From NCBI RefSeq assembly GCF_019890675.1, contig NZ_JAIOAA010000002.1:620001-684000 (forward strand): 64,000 nt of DNA. The letters run 5' to 3'. This stretch comes from Micromonospora sp. PLK6-60 (lineage in GTDB: Bacteria > Actinomycetota > Actinomycetes > Mycobacteriales > Micromonosporaceae). The position numbers and the translations under genes are program-made. Of this stretch, positions 1 through 8,730 are shown one piece after another. Every line of letters begins with the position of its first letter. The first letter of the stretch is position 1. The notes below the pieces were generated by a model. That model made no database searches and was not told the origin of the DNA. It worked only from the letters and a program-made list of their open reading frames with translations.

Positions 1-425
1 TCGCCGATCTCGCCGGCACCGACCTCGGCTACACCGACTACCGGACGGTCACCCAGGACCAGGTGAACCTGTTCGCCGACGCCACCGACGACCACCAGTG
101 GATCCACGTCGACCCGGAGCGGGCGCGGACCGGCCCGTTCGGCGCGCCGATCGCGCACGGCTTCCTCACCCTCTCGCTGGCGGTGCCCTTCTGGACCGAG
201 CTGCTCGAGGTCAAGGGCGTGACCACGAAGGTGAACTACGGCCTGGACAAGGTGCGCTTCCCCGCCCCGGTCGCGGTCGGGTCGCGGGTGCGCATGCGGG
301 CCGTCGTCGCCGAGGTGGTCGAGGTGCGCGGCGGCTACCAGCTCGCCGTCGACCAGACGATCGAGATCGAGGGCGGCACCAAGCCCGCGGTCGTCGCCCG
401 GGGGCTCTACCGCTTCCACGCCTGA
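1..425 (+). CDS. MaoC-like (R)-hydratase/dehydratase, 5' end outside window
   Basis: The reading frame is open from base 3 and ends with TGA at 423-425, so the gene begins before the window; about 140 C-terminal residues are visible. The protein shows the hot-dog hydratase signature: an FADATDDHQWIHVD segment carrying the conserved Asp and His, followed by GAPIAHGFLTLSL. MaoC-type enzymes hydrate trans-2-enoyl-CoA thioesters in the cytoplasm. It lies 55 bases upstream of a CoA ligase on the same strand, so both may act in one acyl-CoA or aryl-CoA route, for example side-chain shortening of a hydroxycinnamate. Family assignment is firm; the substrate is inferred from position only. Confidence 0.85.
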   Translation, partial: ADLAGTDLGYTDYRTVTQDQVNLFADATDDHQWIHVDPERARTGPFGAPIAHGFLTLSLAVPFWTELLEVKGVTTKVNYGLDKVRFPAPVAVGSRVRMRAVVAEVVEVRGGYQLAVDQTIEIEGGTKPAVVARGLYRFHA

Positions 426-480
426 GCCCGGGGCGTCCGCCGAGCCGGGTGAGCACACCACCTCCACCACCAGGAGACTG

Positions 481-2007
481 ATGATGCACCAGCACGGAAT
501 CGGCGCCTGGATGGCCAAGCGCCGGCTCAAGTCCCCGGACAAGGTCGCGCTCGTGCACGGCGACGGGTCGACCATCACGTACGGACAGTTCGCCGACGCC
601 GCCGACCGGATCTCGGCGGTGCTGCGGGAGCGGGGGATCGGCCGGGGCGACGCCGTCGCCTACCTGGGTGAGAACAGTCCGGAGTTCCTCCAGGTGATGT
701 TCGCGGCGGCCCGGCTCGGCGCGGTCTTCGTGCCGGTCAACACCCGGCTCGCGCCACCCGAGATCGGCTACCTGCTGGCCGACTCCGGCACCCGGGTGCT
801 GGTCCACGACCCGGATTTCGCCGCGTCGGTGGCCGCCGCCGTGCCCGCCGCCGGGGGGCTGCAGCTCCTGGTCACCGGCGCGGGCACCGGGGACCGGCCG
901 GGGCTGGACCCGCTGCTGCGGGCCGCCGCCGGCATCGCCGACCCGGTCGACACCGACCACGGTGACCCGGCGGCGATCATCTACACCTCGGGCACGACCG
1001 GCCGGCCCAAGGGCGCGGTGCTGACCCACGGCAACCTCACCTGGGTGGCGCTCAACTGCGTGGTCGACTACGACGTCGTCTCGACCGACGTCGCGCTGAT
1101 GATCTCGCCGCTGTTCCACGTCGCCTCGCTCGGGATGGGCGCCCTGCCGGTCATCCTCAAGGGCGCCACCATGGTCCTGGAGAAGGGCTTCGAGCCGGGC
1201 CGCGCGCTGGCCCAGATCGAGCGGCACGGGGTCACCATGCTCAGCGGAGTGCCGACCACCTACCAGCTGATGGCCGACCATCCCGCCTGGGCCACCACCG
1301 ACCTGTCGACGCTGGCGAAGCTGACCTGCGGCGGTTCGGCGGTGCCGATCCGCGTCCTCAACGCGTACGAGGCGCGGGGGCTGTCCTTCTCCCAGGGGTA
1401 CGGGATGACCGAGGCGTCGCCGGGGGCGACCGCGCTGCCGCCGGCGATGACCCGGGCGAAGCAGGGCAGCGTCGGGCTGCCGCACTTCTTCACCGACGTA
1501 CGGGTCACCGACGTCACCGGGGAGCCGGCGCCCACCGGCACCGTCGGTGAGATCGAGATCGCCGGCCCGAACGTCTTCGCCGGCTACCACGGGCTCCCGG
1601 AGGCGACCGCCGAGTCGTTCACCGCCGACGGCTGGTTCCGCTCCGGCGACCTGGGCCACCTGGACGCCGACGGCTACCTCTACATCTCCGGCCGGCTCAA
1701 GGACATGATCATTTCGGGTGGCGAGAACATCTATCCGCCCGAGCTGGAACTGCTGCTCGCCGAGATCGACGGGGTGACCTCGGCGGCGGTGATCGGCGTG
1801 CCGGACGAGCGCTGGGGCGAGGTGCCGTGGGCGATCGTGACCGTACGGGAGGGTGCGGCGGTGGACACCGACACCGTGCGCACCCACCTCGACGGCCGGA
1901 TCGCCCGCTACAAGCTGCCGAAGAACGTCGTCATCGTGGACGAGCTGCCGCGGACCGCGTCCGGGAAGGTGCGGAAGGCCGACCTGCGGGCCCGCTTCGG
2001 CGGCTGA
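481..2007 (+). CDS. Acyl/aryl-CoA ligase (ANL superfamily)
   Basis: This 508-residue cytoplasmic enzyme should adenylate a carboxylic acid and transfer it to CoA. Core motifs in order are YTSGTTGRPKGA (A3), GYGMTEAS (A5), GWFRSGDLG (A7), GRLKDMIISGGENIYP (A8) and a C-terminal PRTASGKVRK with the catalytic Lys (A10). An AGGAGA ribosome site sits 5 bases before the double ATG. Length and N-terminus fit FadD/feruloyl-CoA-synthetase-like ligases. Together with pobA, an aldehyde dehydrogenase and the pca operon nearby, an aromatic acid such as ferulate or coumarate is a plausible substrate, but a fatty acid cannot be excluded. Its last 77 bases overlap the 3' end of the convergent PaaX gene. Confidence 0.88.
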   Translation: MMHQHGIGAWMAKRRLKSPDKVALVHGDGSTITYGQFADAADRISAVLRERGIGRGDAVAYLGENSPEFLQVMFAAARLGAVFVPVNTRLAPPEIGYLLADSGTRVLVHDPDFAASVAAAVPAAGGLQLLVTGAGTGDRPGLDPLLRAAAGIADPVDTDHGDPAAIIYTSGTTGRPKGAVLTHGNLTWVALNCVVDYDVVSTDVALMISPLFHVASLGMGALPVILKGATMVLEKGFEPGRALAQIERHGVTMLSGVPTTYQLMADHPAWATTDLSTLAKLTCGGSAVPIRVLNAYEARGLSFSQGYGMTEASPGATALPPAMTRAKQGSVGLPHFFTDVRVTDVTGEPAPTGTVGEIEIAGPNVFAGYHGLPEATAESFTADGWFRSGDLGHLDADGYLYISGRLKDMIISGGENIYPPELELLLAEIDGVTSAAVIGVPDERWGEVPWAIVTVREGAAVDTDTVRTHLDGRIARYKLPKNVVIVDELPRTASGKVRKADLRARFGG

Positions 2008-2818
2008 CCGCGGGGCGGGCCGCGACGAGGGCGGCGAACTCCGCGGCGGACGCCTCGGCCAGCCGCTCGTGCATCCGGCGGTAGGTCTCCGCCGAACGGG
2101 TGGCCGGCCACTCCGCGCCCATGAACTCGGCCGGCAGTCGCGGGTCGGCGCGCAGCAGCGCCAGCCAGTCCGCCACCAGCATCGTCCGCACGGTCAGGGC
2201 GCTCGGGGCCATCGCCGTCGCGGCCGGGTCGGCCCACACCTCGATGAACGCGAGGTGCTCGCGCCGGATCGCCTCGATGTCCCAGGCGGCGCGTACGCTC
2301 TCGCCGATCGGGAAACCGGCCAGCTCGCGGGCGTGGAAGGCGACCACGGCGTGGGGTGGCAGGTCCTGCCGCAGCGGCTCCAGCGACCCGGCGAGGTCGA
2401 CCTCGCCGGGCGCCAGCCACAGCCCGTCCCGGATCGGCGCGAAGCCCTCCCAGGTCAGCGTGGAGCGCAGCCGGTGCCGCAGCTCCCGCTGGCCCTCGGG
2501 GATGGAGAAGGTGACCAGGGTCCAGCCGCTGCCCTGCGGGTCGAACGGGCGCGGCCCGCGGACCCGGTACGTCGCCTCGCGCAGCACCGCGGTGCCGTGC
2601 TCGGTGAGCGAGAACAGGGTCTCCCGACCGCTGCGGGTGCGGGCGAGGATGCCGCTGTGTTCGAGGCGGTCGAGGGTCGCGCGCGTCGCCGGCGCGGCGA
2701 CGCCCGCGCCCTCCAGCACGTTGATCAGGGCGCTCGCCCGGATCGGCCCCGTGGCGCCATCGACAACATGCTCGCCGAAGAACGCGAGCAGCAGTTGCTT
2801 CGGCTGACGACTACGCAC
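1931..2818 (-). CDS. PaaX-family transcriptional repressor
   Basis: This is a 295-residue regulator with an N-terminal winged-helix domain (about residues 1-75, starting RSRQPKQLLLAFFGEHV) and the PaaX central and C-terminal domains. It contains the family's WTLVTFSIPE and RDGLWLAP segments. PaaX proteins usually repress phenylacetate or other aryl-CoA genes and are released by an aryl-CoA. The GTG start has a GGGAGG ribosome site. It follows the ABC ATPase by 39 bases and may be co-transcribed with the importer. The last 25 residues are an Arg/Pro/Ser-rich tail encoded antisense to the ligase 3' end, suggesting the ancestral stop was lost. The effector is probably the product of the neighbouring ligase; this is inference. 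Confidence 0.85.
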   Translation of the reverse strand: MRSRQPKQLLLAFFGEHVVDGATGPIRASALINVLEGAGVAAPATRATLDRLEHSGILARTRSGRETLFSLTEHGTAVLREATYRVRGPRPFDPQGSGWTLVTFSIPEGQRELRHRLRSTLTWEGFAPIRDGLWLAPGEVDLAGSLEPLRQDLPPHAVVAFHARELAGFPIGESVRAAWDIEAIRREHLAFIEVWADPAATAMAPSALTVRTMLVADWLALLRADPRLPAEFMGAEWPATRSAETYRRMHERLAEASAAEFAALVAARPAVSRRSGPAGRPSAPSRTRSAAARPR

Positions 2819-2857
2819 AGCCCTCCCTTTCGGCGAATCCGATTGTCGTGGCGCCGG

Positions 2858-3670
2858 TCACCGCGCGGACTGCGGGGCCACGGCCTGGCCGCGCTTGGCC
2901 CGCTGGATCTGGTCGTAGACGTGTGTCCGCAGCTCCGTGAAACGGGGCAGGGCGCGGGTCGTGATCTGATCGCGCTCCGGCGGCAGGTCGATCGCGAGGT
3001 CCTCCTGGACCCAGGTCGGCGACTTGGACAATACTAGAACCCGCTGGCCCAGATACACCGACTCGTCGATGTCGTGGGTGACGAAGAGGATCGAGATCCG
3101 GCGGCTGCGGTGCAGCTCGCGGACCAGGTCCTCCAGGTCCGCCCGGGTCTGCGCGTCCACCGCGGCGAACGGCTCGTCCATGATCAGGACCTCGGGCTGG
3201 TACGCGACGGCCCGGGCGATCGCCACCCGCTGCTGCATCCCGCCGGAGAGCTGCCACGGGTGGCTGCGCGCGGCGTGCGCCAGGCCCACCGCCTCCAGCG
3301 CGTCGCCGACCAGCTTGTCCCGCTCGGCGCGGGAGAGCTTCTTGTGCCGCAGTGGCAGCTCGACGTTGCCCCGCACGGTCAGCCAGGGATAGAGGCTGCG
3401 GCCGTACTCCTGGAAGACGACGGCCATCGCGGGGCTCGGCCCGGTCACCGGCGAGCCGTCCATCTCGACCACGCCGCCGGTGGGCCGCAGCAGCCCGGCC
3501 AGGCACTTGAGCAGGGTGGTCTTGCCGCATCCGGAGGGCCCGACGATGCAGACGAGTTCGCCGGCGTCCATGGTGAAGCTGATGTCCCCGATCGCCTCGA
3601 CGTCGCCCGTCGTGGCCTCGTAGACCTTCCGCAGGTGCTCCACCCGCAGCAGGTTGTTCCGGTCAGGCAC
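2858..3670 (-). CDS. NitT/TauT-type ABC transporter ATP-binding protein
   Basis: This 270-residue ATPase carries Walker A (GPSGCGKTT, about residues 44-52), a VVFQEYGRSLYPWLTV Q-loop region, the LSGGMQQR signature, Walker B (VLIMDEPF) and the switch His (VTHDIDE). This Q-loop form is typical of SsuB/TauB/NrtD relatives that energise uptake of small organic anions. It is the last gene of a permease-permease-ATPase set and overlaps the preceding permease by 8 bases, indicating translational coupling. The substrate is not visible in the ATPase; the surrounding catabolic genes suggest an aromatic acid. Confidence 0.93.
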   Translation of the reverse strand: MPDRNNLLRVEHLRKVYEATTGDVEAIGDISFTMDAGELVCIVGPSGCGKTTLLKCLAGLLRPTGGVVEMDGSPVTGPSPAMAVVFQEYGRSLYPWLTVRGNVELPLRHKKLSRAERDKLVGDALEAVGLAHAARSHPWQLSGGMQQRVAIARAVAYQPEVLIMDEPFAAVDAQTRADLEDLVRELHRSRRISILFVTHDIDESVYLGQRVLVLSKSPTWVQEDLAIDLPPERDQITTRALPRFTELRTHVYDQIQRAKRGQAVAPQSAR

Positions 3671-4487
3671 GGTTGACCTCCCTGATTCCGTGGTACCAGC
3701 GCAGCACGCGCCGTTCGACGAGACCGAAGACGACGGCGAGGAAGACGCCGACGAGGCCGAGCAGGAGGATGCCGCTCCACATCTCGGCGATGAGGTAGTT
3801 GCGCTGGAAGTAGGCGATCCGGTAGCCGAGTCCGGAGGACGAGGCGAACATCTCGGAGATGACCATCAGGATGAGCGCGACCGAGAGGGCCTGCCGGACC
3901 CCGGCCATGATGCGCGGGCTGGCGGCCGGCAGCACGAGGAACCAGAGCCGCTCCCACCAGGTCACCCGGAACGAGTCGGCGGTCTCCGTCATGACGCTGT
4001 CGGTGGCCCGGACACCCTCGATCGTGTTCAGCAGGATCGGCCAGACCGCGCCGGAGACGATCACCACCACCTTCATGGTGTCGGTGATGCCGAGCAGCAG
4101 CATCACCACCGGGATCAGCACCGGCGGCGGGATGGCCCGGAAGAACTCCAGCAGCGGCTCGAGCAGCTCGCGCAGCCACTGCACCAGGCCGATGACGGTG
4201 CCGGCGGCGATGCCGAGCACGATCGACGCGGTGATGCCGAGGCCGAGCCGGTAGAGGCTGGGCAGCACGTCCGCGACGAACGCGGGGCCGACCCAGGTGT
4301 CCACGAAGGCTTCGGAGATGGTCAGCGGGCCGGGGAAGAACCGGCTCGTCCCCCTCGTCGCCACCAGACCCCAGACGACCAGCAGCAGCATCGGCAGCCC
4401 GAGCGCGTAGCCGAAGCTCACCGCGATGCGGGACCCGACCCCCCGGGCGCGTGGCGGGCCGGCGAGCCGGCCGGTGTACGCGGTCAC
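3663..4487 (-). CDS. ABC transporter permease (NitT/TauT type)
   Basis: This 274-residue integral membrane protein has about six hydrophobic segments and the BPD_transp_1 EAA-like loop (DSFRVTWWERLWFLVLPAASPRIMAG, around residues 180-205). It resembles SsuC/TauC permeases of the alkanesulfonate/nitrate/taurine group. The ATG overlaps the end of the upstream permease by 4 bases and its own 3' end overlaps the ATPase by 8 bases. The two permease genes are different enough to form a heterodimeric pore rather than a recent tandem duplicate. Confidence 0.92.
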   Translation of the reverse strand: MTAYTGRLAGPPRARGVGSRIAVSFGYALGLPMLLLVVWGLVATRGTSRFFPGPLTISEAFVDTWVGPAFVADVLPSLYRLGLGITASIVLGIAAGTVIGLVQWLRELLEPLLEFFRAIPPPVLIPVVMLLLGITDTMKVVVIVSGAVWPILLNTIEGVRATDSVMTETADSFRVTWWERLWFLVLPAASPRIMAGVRQALSVALILMVISEMFASSSGLGYRIAYFQRNYLIAEMWSGILLLGLVGVFLAVVFGLVERRVLRWYHGIREVNRA

Positions 4488-5284
4488 CGCGCCTCCTCCC
4501 CTCGTACGGACTGGTGCCAGGACAGCACCCGGCGCTCGACGAACCGGAAGACCAGGTTCACCGCGAGCCCGAGCAGGCCGGTGACCACGACGAGGGCGTA
4601 CAGGCCGACGGCGTCCCCGGCGGACCGGGACAGCTCGATCATGCGGCCGAGGCCGGGGTTGCCGATCACCATCTCGGCGGTGATGGCGAGGATCAGCGCG
4701 ACCGCCGCGGCGAGCCGCAGGCCCGTCATGAGGTACGGCAGGGCGGTCGGCAGGACGAGGTGGGACAACTGCTCGCGGCGGGTGAGGCCGAAGCTGCGGG
4801 CGGTGTCCCGGGCGACCGCGTCGACGTCGGCGACGCCGTAGATCACCTGCACGAACACCTGCCAGAACGACGCGTAGACGATGATGACGAGGGCGGCCTG
4901 TCGCTGGATGCCGAACATCAGCACGGCGAGCGGGATGAGGGCGACCGACGGGATGGGGCGCAGGAACTCGACAATCGTGTGGGTCGCGCGCCGCAGCACC
5001 GGCACCAGGCCGACGACCGTGCCGAGGACGACGGCGGCGACCGTGGCCACCGTCAGGCCGATCGCCCAGGACGTCATGGTGGTGCCCAGCCGCCGCCAGA
5101 ACGCCAGGTCGACGGACTCCTCGAAGAGCCGCGCCAGCACGTCCGTCACGTACGGCAGGTACTGCGAGTTGATCAGGCCCAGGGTGGGGATCAGCTGCCA
5201 GACGGCGAGGAACCCGGCGAGGCCGACGACGCCCAGCACCGCCTTGCGTACCGCGCGCAGGCGCCGGGGGGTAAGGACGCGCAT
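4484..5284 (-). CDS. ABC transporter permease (NitT/TauT type)
   Basis: This 266-residue permease begins MRVLTPRRLR and has a first membrane span at about residues 15-35. An EAA-type cytoplasmic loop (ARSFGLTRREQLSHLVLPTALPYLMTG) lies around residues 170-195. The start is ATG at 5284; the frame stays open far upstream only as an antisense shadow of the binding-protein gene. It is separated from the binding-protein stop by 71 bases that hold a stem-loop, and overlaps the next permease by 4 bases. Confidence 0.92.
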   Translation of the reverse strand: MRVLTPRRLRAVRKAVLGVVGLAGFLAVWQLIPTLGLINSQYLPYVTDVLARLFEESVDLAFWRRLGTTMTSWAIGLTVATVAAVVLGTVVGLVPVLRRATHTIVEFLRPIPSVALIPLAVLMFGIQRQAALVIIVYASFWQVFVQVIYGVADVDAVARDTARSFGLTRREQLSHLVLPTALPYLMTGLRLAAAVALILAITAEMVIGNPGLGRMIELSRSAGDAVGLYALVVVTGLLGLAVNLVFRFVERRVLSWHQSVRGEEAR

Positions 5285-5310
5285 GTCACTCCCGTGGTCA
5301 CTCGGGCGGC

Positions 5311-5346
5311 GGCGCCCTCCCCGGTCCGGGGGCCGGGAAGGGCGCC
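5311..5346 (-). terminator. Stem-loop between binding protein and permease genes
   Basis: Fourteen-base arms (5311-5324 GGCGCCCTCCCCGG and 5333-5346 CCGGGAAGGGCGCC) pair with one mismatch around an 8-base loop. It sits just after the binding-protein stop inside an operon. Such elements commonly act as partial terminators or 3' mRNA stabilisers that give more binding protein than membrane components. There is no U-tract, as is usual in this GC-rich group. Confidence 0.6.
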
Positions 5347-5355
5347 GAACGCGTC

Positions 5356-6330
5356 CTACTTCTGCTGGATGAGGCGGTCGAGGTCGGGCTGCTTGTCGAG
5401 CACCTTGTACTTCTGGGCGAGTTCGGCGAGCGTCTGCAGGCTCGACCGGTCGACGTCCCAACCGAACTCCGGCAGCTTCACCGACTCGGCCACCGGCGGC
5501 GGCAGCTGGAGGTTGTCCTTGATGGCCTGCCGGACGGCCGTCTCGTTGGCCGGGTCCTTGGCCCACTCCAGGGTCTTCTTCATCGCCGCCGAGAAGTCCT
5601 CGACCAGCTTGGCGTCCTTCTCCGTACGCTCCTTGCTGGTGATCGTGGTGAGGGTGGTCAGGCCGGGCACGACCGCCTGGTAGGGCGCGACGACGAAGGT
5701 GTCGCCACGGCTCTTCAGCTGGGTGACGAAGGGCTCCGGCACCCAGGCGGCGTCGATGTTGCCGGCCTCGAGCTGCGCCGGGGCGTCCGGGAAGGCGACC
5801 TCGACGAACTTGATCTTCGTCGGGTCGCCGCCGTCCTTCTCGACCGCCGCCATGATGGTCACGTCGCCGGCCGCGCCGAGGCTGTTGACCGAGACCCGCT
5901 TGCCCGCGAGCTCGGCGGGGCGCTTGATGCCGGACTTCGCCGAGGCGACCACGGCGTTGATGTCGTCGCCGTCGGCGTACGAGGAGGCGTAGTTGCCGAT
6001 GATGACCACGCCGAGGTTCTGCAGGTCGGCCCGGAACGGGCCGAACGGCTGGCCGATGGCGAAGTCGATGTCCCCGTTCATCAGGGCCGGGATGGCCTGC
6101 GCGCCGCCCTGGGCGGGCAGCACCTCGACGTCGAGCCCGTGCTCGGCGAAGACGCCCGCCTTGATGCCGCCCCACAGCGCGGCGGTCTCGGTGATGGGCA
6201 GCGCCGCGACCCGGACCTTGCGCAGCTCGCCCGAGCTCTGCTCGGACGGGGTGGACGCGTCGGAGTCGGTGCATCCGGTGAGGGCGATCGCGGTGACGGC
6301 GATCAGCCCGAGTGCCATGACCTTCTTCAT
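5356..6330 (-). CDS. ABC transporter substrate-binding lipoprotein (NMT1/SsuA-like)
   Basis: This 324-residue secreted lipoprotein has an N-terminal signal with lipobox LTGC, acylated Cys about residue 20. The type-II periplasmic-binding fold of the NitT/TauT family follows: KVRVAALPITETAALWGGIKAGVFAEHGLDV, then GDIDFAIGQPFGPF. Relatives bind taurine, sulfonates, nitrate, thiamine precursors or aromatic acids. As the first gene of the importer operon it should define substrate specificity. Aromatic carboxylates are suggested by the adjacent pobA and ligase genes, but this is not shown by the sequence. Confidence 0.9.
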   Translation of the reverse strand: MKKVMALGLIAVTAIALTGCTDSDASTPSEQSSGELRKVRVAALPITETAALWGGIKAGVFAEHGLDVEVLPAQGGAQAIPALMNGDIDFAIGQPFGPFRADLQNLGVVIIGNYASSYADGDDINAVVASAKSGIKRPAELAGKRVSVNSLGAAGDVTIMAAVEKDGGDPTKIKFVEVAFPDAPAQLEAGNIDAAWVPEPFVTQLKSRGDTFVVAPYQAVVPGLTTLTTITSKERTEKDAKLVEDFSAAMKKTLEWAKDPANETAVRQAIKDNLQLPPPVAESVKLPEFGWDVDRSSLQTLAELAQKYKVLDKQPDLDRLIQQK

Positions 6331-6600
6331 TGACGAGGCCCTTCCTGGGCAGGGGTGGTGGGGTGCGTCGGAAAGCCGGCGGATGCCTCGGATCTGCAGG
6401 TGAAGTACCGCTGCGTGGGGGGCACGCCGCTGTGTTGGCCATGGTCAGTCACCCCGGCATCGAAAGTCAAGAAATTCTGACGCCCGTCATGAATAAGTTA
6501 AACAACGCTCCGCTGCGGTGGCGTCGCCCGGACAGGACGGGGCGCCGCGCGGCGTCCACATCGGTCGCCGCGCGCTCGCCGAGGGGCGTGCCGGACGGGG
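6331..6600. other. Intergenic region upstream of the importer operon
   Basis: These 270 bases separate pobA (ending at 6601) from the importer operon (starting at 6330), both on the minus strand. An unusually AT-rich patch at about 6455-6512 includes TTGACT and TTTAACTTATTC on the minus strand and is the probable promoter zone. No clean -35/-10 pair at good spacing could be chosen. No gene is seen. Confidence 0.4.
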
Positions 6601-7773
6601 TCACACCTCCGGCAGGCCCACGTAGTTCTCGGCCAGGCTGGTGGCGTAGCCACGCGAGGTGGCGACGTACCGCAGCGTGGCGGTCTGCAACTTCGCCTCG
6701 TACGGGTCGTCGCCCGCCAGCCGGTGCAGCATCGAGGTCATCCACCAGGAGAAGTGCTGGGCCCGCCAGACCCGGCGCAGCGCGGTGGCCGAGTAGTTCG
6801 TCAGCAGCTCGGCGTCCGCCCGGTCGTACCAGGCGGCGAAGGCGTCGCCGAGCAGCGCGACGTCGGCCAGCGCGAGGTTCATGCCCTTCGCCCCGGTCGG
6901 CGGGACGATGTGCACGGCGTCCCCGGCCAGGAAGAGCCGTTCCCACTGCATCGGCTCGACCACGAAGCTGCGCATCGGGGTGATCGACTTCTCCAGGATC
7001 GGCCCCTCGTTGAGCGACCAGCCCGGCACCGTCTCCAACCGCGCCCGCAGCTCCGCCCAGATCCGCTCGTCCGGCCACCGGGTGATGTCCTCGTCCGGCG
7101 CGACCTGGAGATAGAGCCGGGAGATCTCCGGTGAGCGCATGCTGTAGAGGGCGAAGCCCCGCTCGTGGTTGGCGTAGATGAGTTCCTCCACCGCCGGTGC
7201 GGCGGCGGCCAGGACGCCCAGCCAGGCGAAGGGGTACGTCCGCTCGTAGCTGGTCAGCACCCCCTCGGGCACCGCGCCGCGGCTCACCCCGTGGAAGCCG
7301 TCGCAGCCGACCACGAAGTCGCAGCGCAGCTCCTCGTCGCGTCCGTCGCGTCTGAAGTGGACGACCGGCTCCGCCGAGTTGAGACCGGCCAGCCGGAGCA
7401 CCTCGGCGTCGAAGTGGATCGTCCCGCCGGCCGCGAGCCGGGCGGCGATCAGATCCTTGACCACCTCCTGCTGCCCGTAGACGGTGATCGCCCGCCCGGT
7501 CAGCTCGGTCATCGGCACCCGGTGCGACTCCCCGGCGAAGCGCAGCTCGATGCCCTCGTGCCGCAGCCCTTCCCGGCGCAGCCGCTCGCCGACACCGGTA
7601 CGGCAGAGCAGGTCGACCGAGCCCTGTTCGAGGACGCCCGCCCGGACCCGGTGCTCGACGTGGTCGCGGCTGCGGCTCTCCAGCACCACCGACTCGATCC
7701 CGTGCCGGTGCAGCAGGTGCGACAGCATGAGTCCCGCCGGCCCCGCGCCGACGATGCCGACCTGGGTACGCAT
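6601..7773 (-). CDS. pobA: 4-hydroxybenzoate 3-monooxygenase
   Basis: This 390-residue FAD-dependent aromatic hydroxylase converts 4-hydroxybenzoate to protocatechuate using NAD(P)H and O2 in the cytoplasm. Visible motifs are the dinucleotide fold GAGPAGL (residues 9-15), RAGVLEQG, the DG motif VVGCDGFHGVSR, and GDAVHIVPPTGAKGMNLALAD near the flavin and substrate. Length matches the Pseudomonas enzyme (about 394). An IclR gene lies upstream on the same strand, with a perfect 17-base palindrome in the 123-base gap. The product feeds the pca operon 2.5 kb away. Confidence 0.95.
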   Translation of the reverse strand: MRTQVGIVGAGPAGLMLSHLLHRHGIESVVLESRSRDHVEHRVRAGVLEQGSVDLLCRTGVGERLRREGLRHEGIELRFAGESHRVPMTELTGRAITVYGQQEVVKDLIAARLAAGGTIHFDAEVLRLAGLNSAEPVVHFRRDGRDEELRCDFVVGCDGFHGVSRGAVPEGVLTSYERTYPFAWLGVLAAAAPAVEELIYANHERGFALYSMRSPEISRLYLQVAPDEDITRWPDERIWAELRARLETVPGWSLNEGPILEKSITPMRSFVVEPMQWERLFLAGDAVHIVPPTGAKGMNLALADVALLGDAFAAWYDRADAELLTNYSATALRRVWRAQHFSWWMTSMLHRLAGDDPYEAKLQTATLRYVATSRGYATSLAENYVGLPEV

Positions 7774-7862
7774 CTGCGGCCTCCTCCCTCGTCTCCTCCC
7801 CGCCCCGGTCGGGCGGTCGCGCGGTCAGCCTGCCGGATCGGGTCGGCCGGCGCCGCCGCCGC

Positions 7863-7879
7863 TTTCCGCTCAGCGGAAA
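7863..7879. promoter_or_regulatory. Candidate IclR operator upstream of pobA
   Basis: TTTCCGCTCAGCGGAAA is a perfect palindrome around a central C, lying 90-106 bases before the pobA start codon. It is flanked by a looser outer GC repeat (CGCCGCC and GGCGGCG). IclR-type aromatic regulators often recognise TTCCGnnnnnCGGAA-like palindromes, so binding by the adjacent IclR protein is likely. This is inference from symmetry and position. Confidence 0.6.
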
Positions 7880-7896
7880 CCGGCGGCGGGCCACCG

Positions 7897-8709
7897 TCAG
7901 CCGCCCGGCCGGCCGGGCACCGCGTGGTGCAACATCGGGTACGGGTCCTCGGCCGCCTCGGCGAGCCGGGCGGCCACCTGACCGGCCGCCTCGCGCAGCG
8001 CCGGCACCAGCCGGGGCAGCCGGGCCCCGAGGCTGTGCACGACGATGCCGATCGACGCCAGCGCCGTGCCGTCGGGGTCGAGGACGGGCACCGCCACCGA
8101 GCACGACCCGAGGGTCATCTCCTCGTGGGTGCGGGCCCAACCCCGCCGGCGCACGCCGGCCAGCTCGCGGTGCAACCGGCCGGGCTCGGTGAGCGTGTAC
8201 GGCGTGCAGCGGGCCAGCGGCCGGCGCAGGTGCGCGGCGATGACGGCCGGCGGCTGGAAGGCGAGCAGCGCCTTGCCGACCCCGGTGGCGTGCAGCGGCA
8301 GCCGTCCACCGACCCGGGAGATGATCGGCACCGAGCGGTGCCCGCTGACCTTCTCCACGTAGAGCGCCTCGTCGCCGTCGCGCACCGCCAGGTGCACGTT
8401 CTCCCGCACCACGGCATGCAGGTCCTGGAGGAAGGGGAGCGCGACCTCACGCAGCCGGGTGTGCAGCGGCGAGAGCAGCGCGGTCTCCCACAGCCGTACG
8501 CCGATGGCGTAGCCGCCGTCCGGCCCGCGGGCCAGCGCCCGCCCGGCGACCAGCTCGCCGACCAGGCGGTGTGCCGTGGTGAGCGGGAGCCCGGCGCGCC
8601 GGGCGATGTCGGTGAGCGTCAGCGTCGGATGGGCCACGTCGAACGCGCCGAGGATGGCCAGCACCCGTGCGGTCACCGAGGTGCCCGGCACCCCGACCCC
8701 GCCCGCCAC
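7897..8709 (-). CDS. IclR-family regulator, probable pobA regulator
   Basis: This 270-residue regulator has an N-terminal winged helix-turn-helix (about residues 10-65, TLTDIARRAGLPLTTAHRLVGEL). The IclR effector domain follows, with HATGVGKALLAF and a VAVPVLDPDGTALASIGI core. The GTG start lies 21 bases after the aldehyde dehydrogenase stop, so the two may be co-transcribed. pobA follows 123 bases downstream. Position and family suggest a PobR-like sensor of 4-hydroxybenzoate, but effector specificity cannot be read from the sequence. Confidence 0.85.
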   Translation of the reverse strand: MAGGVGVPGTSVTARVLAILGAFDVAHPTLTLTDIARRAGLPLTTAHRLVGELVAGRALARGPDGGYAIGVRLWETALLSPLHTRLREVALPFLQDLHAVVRENVHLAVRDGDEALYVEKVSGHRSVPIISRVGGRLPLHATGVGKALLAFQPPAVIAAHLRRPLARCTPYTLTEPGRLHRELAGVRRRGWARTHEEMTLGSCSVAVPVLDPDGTALASIGIVVHSLGARLPRLVPALREAAGQVAARLAEAAEDPYPMLHHAVPGRPGG

Positions 8710-8730
8710 GATGCTCTCCCTCCGCCGGGG

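Noticed and set aside
4484..6442. Single long minus-strand frame suggesting a fused binding-protein/permease gene
   Set aside because: The upstream half is an out-of-frame shadow of the lipoprotein gene, which has its own start, lipobox and stop; the permease begins at 5284.
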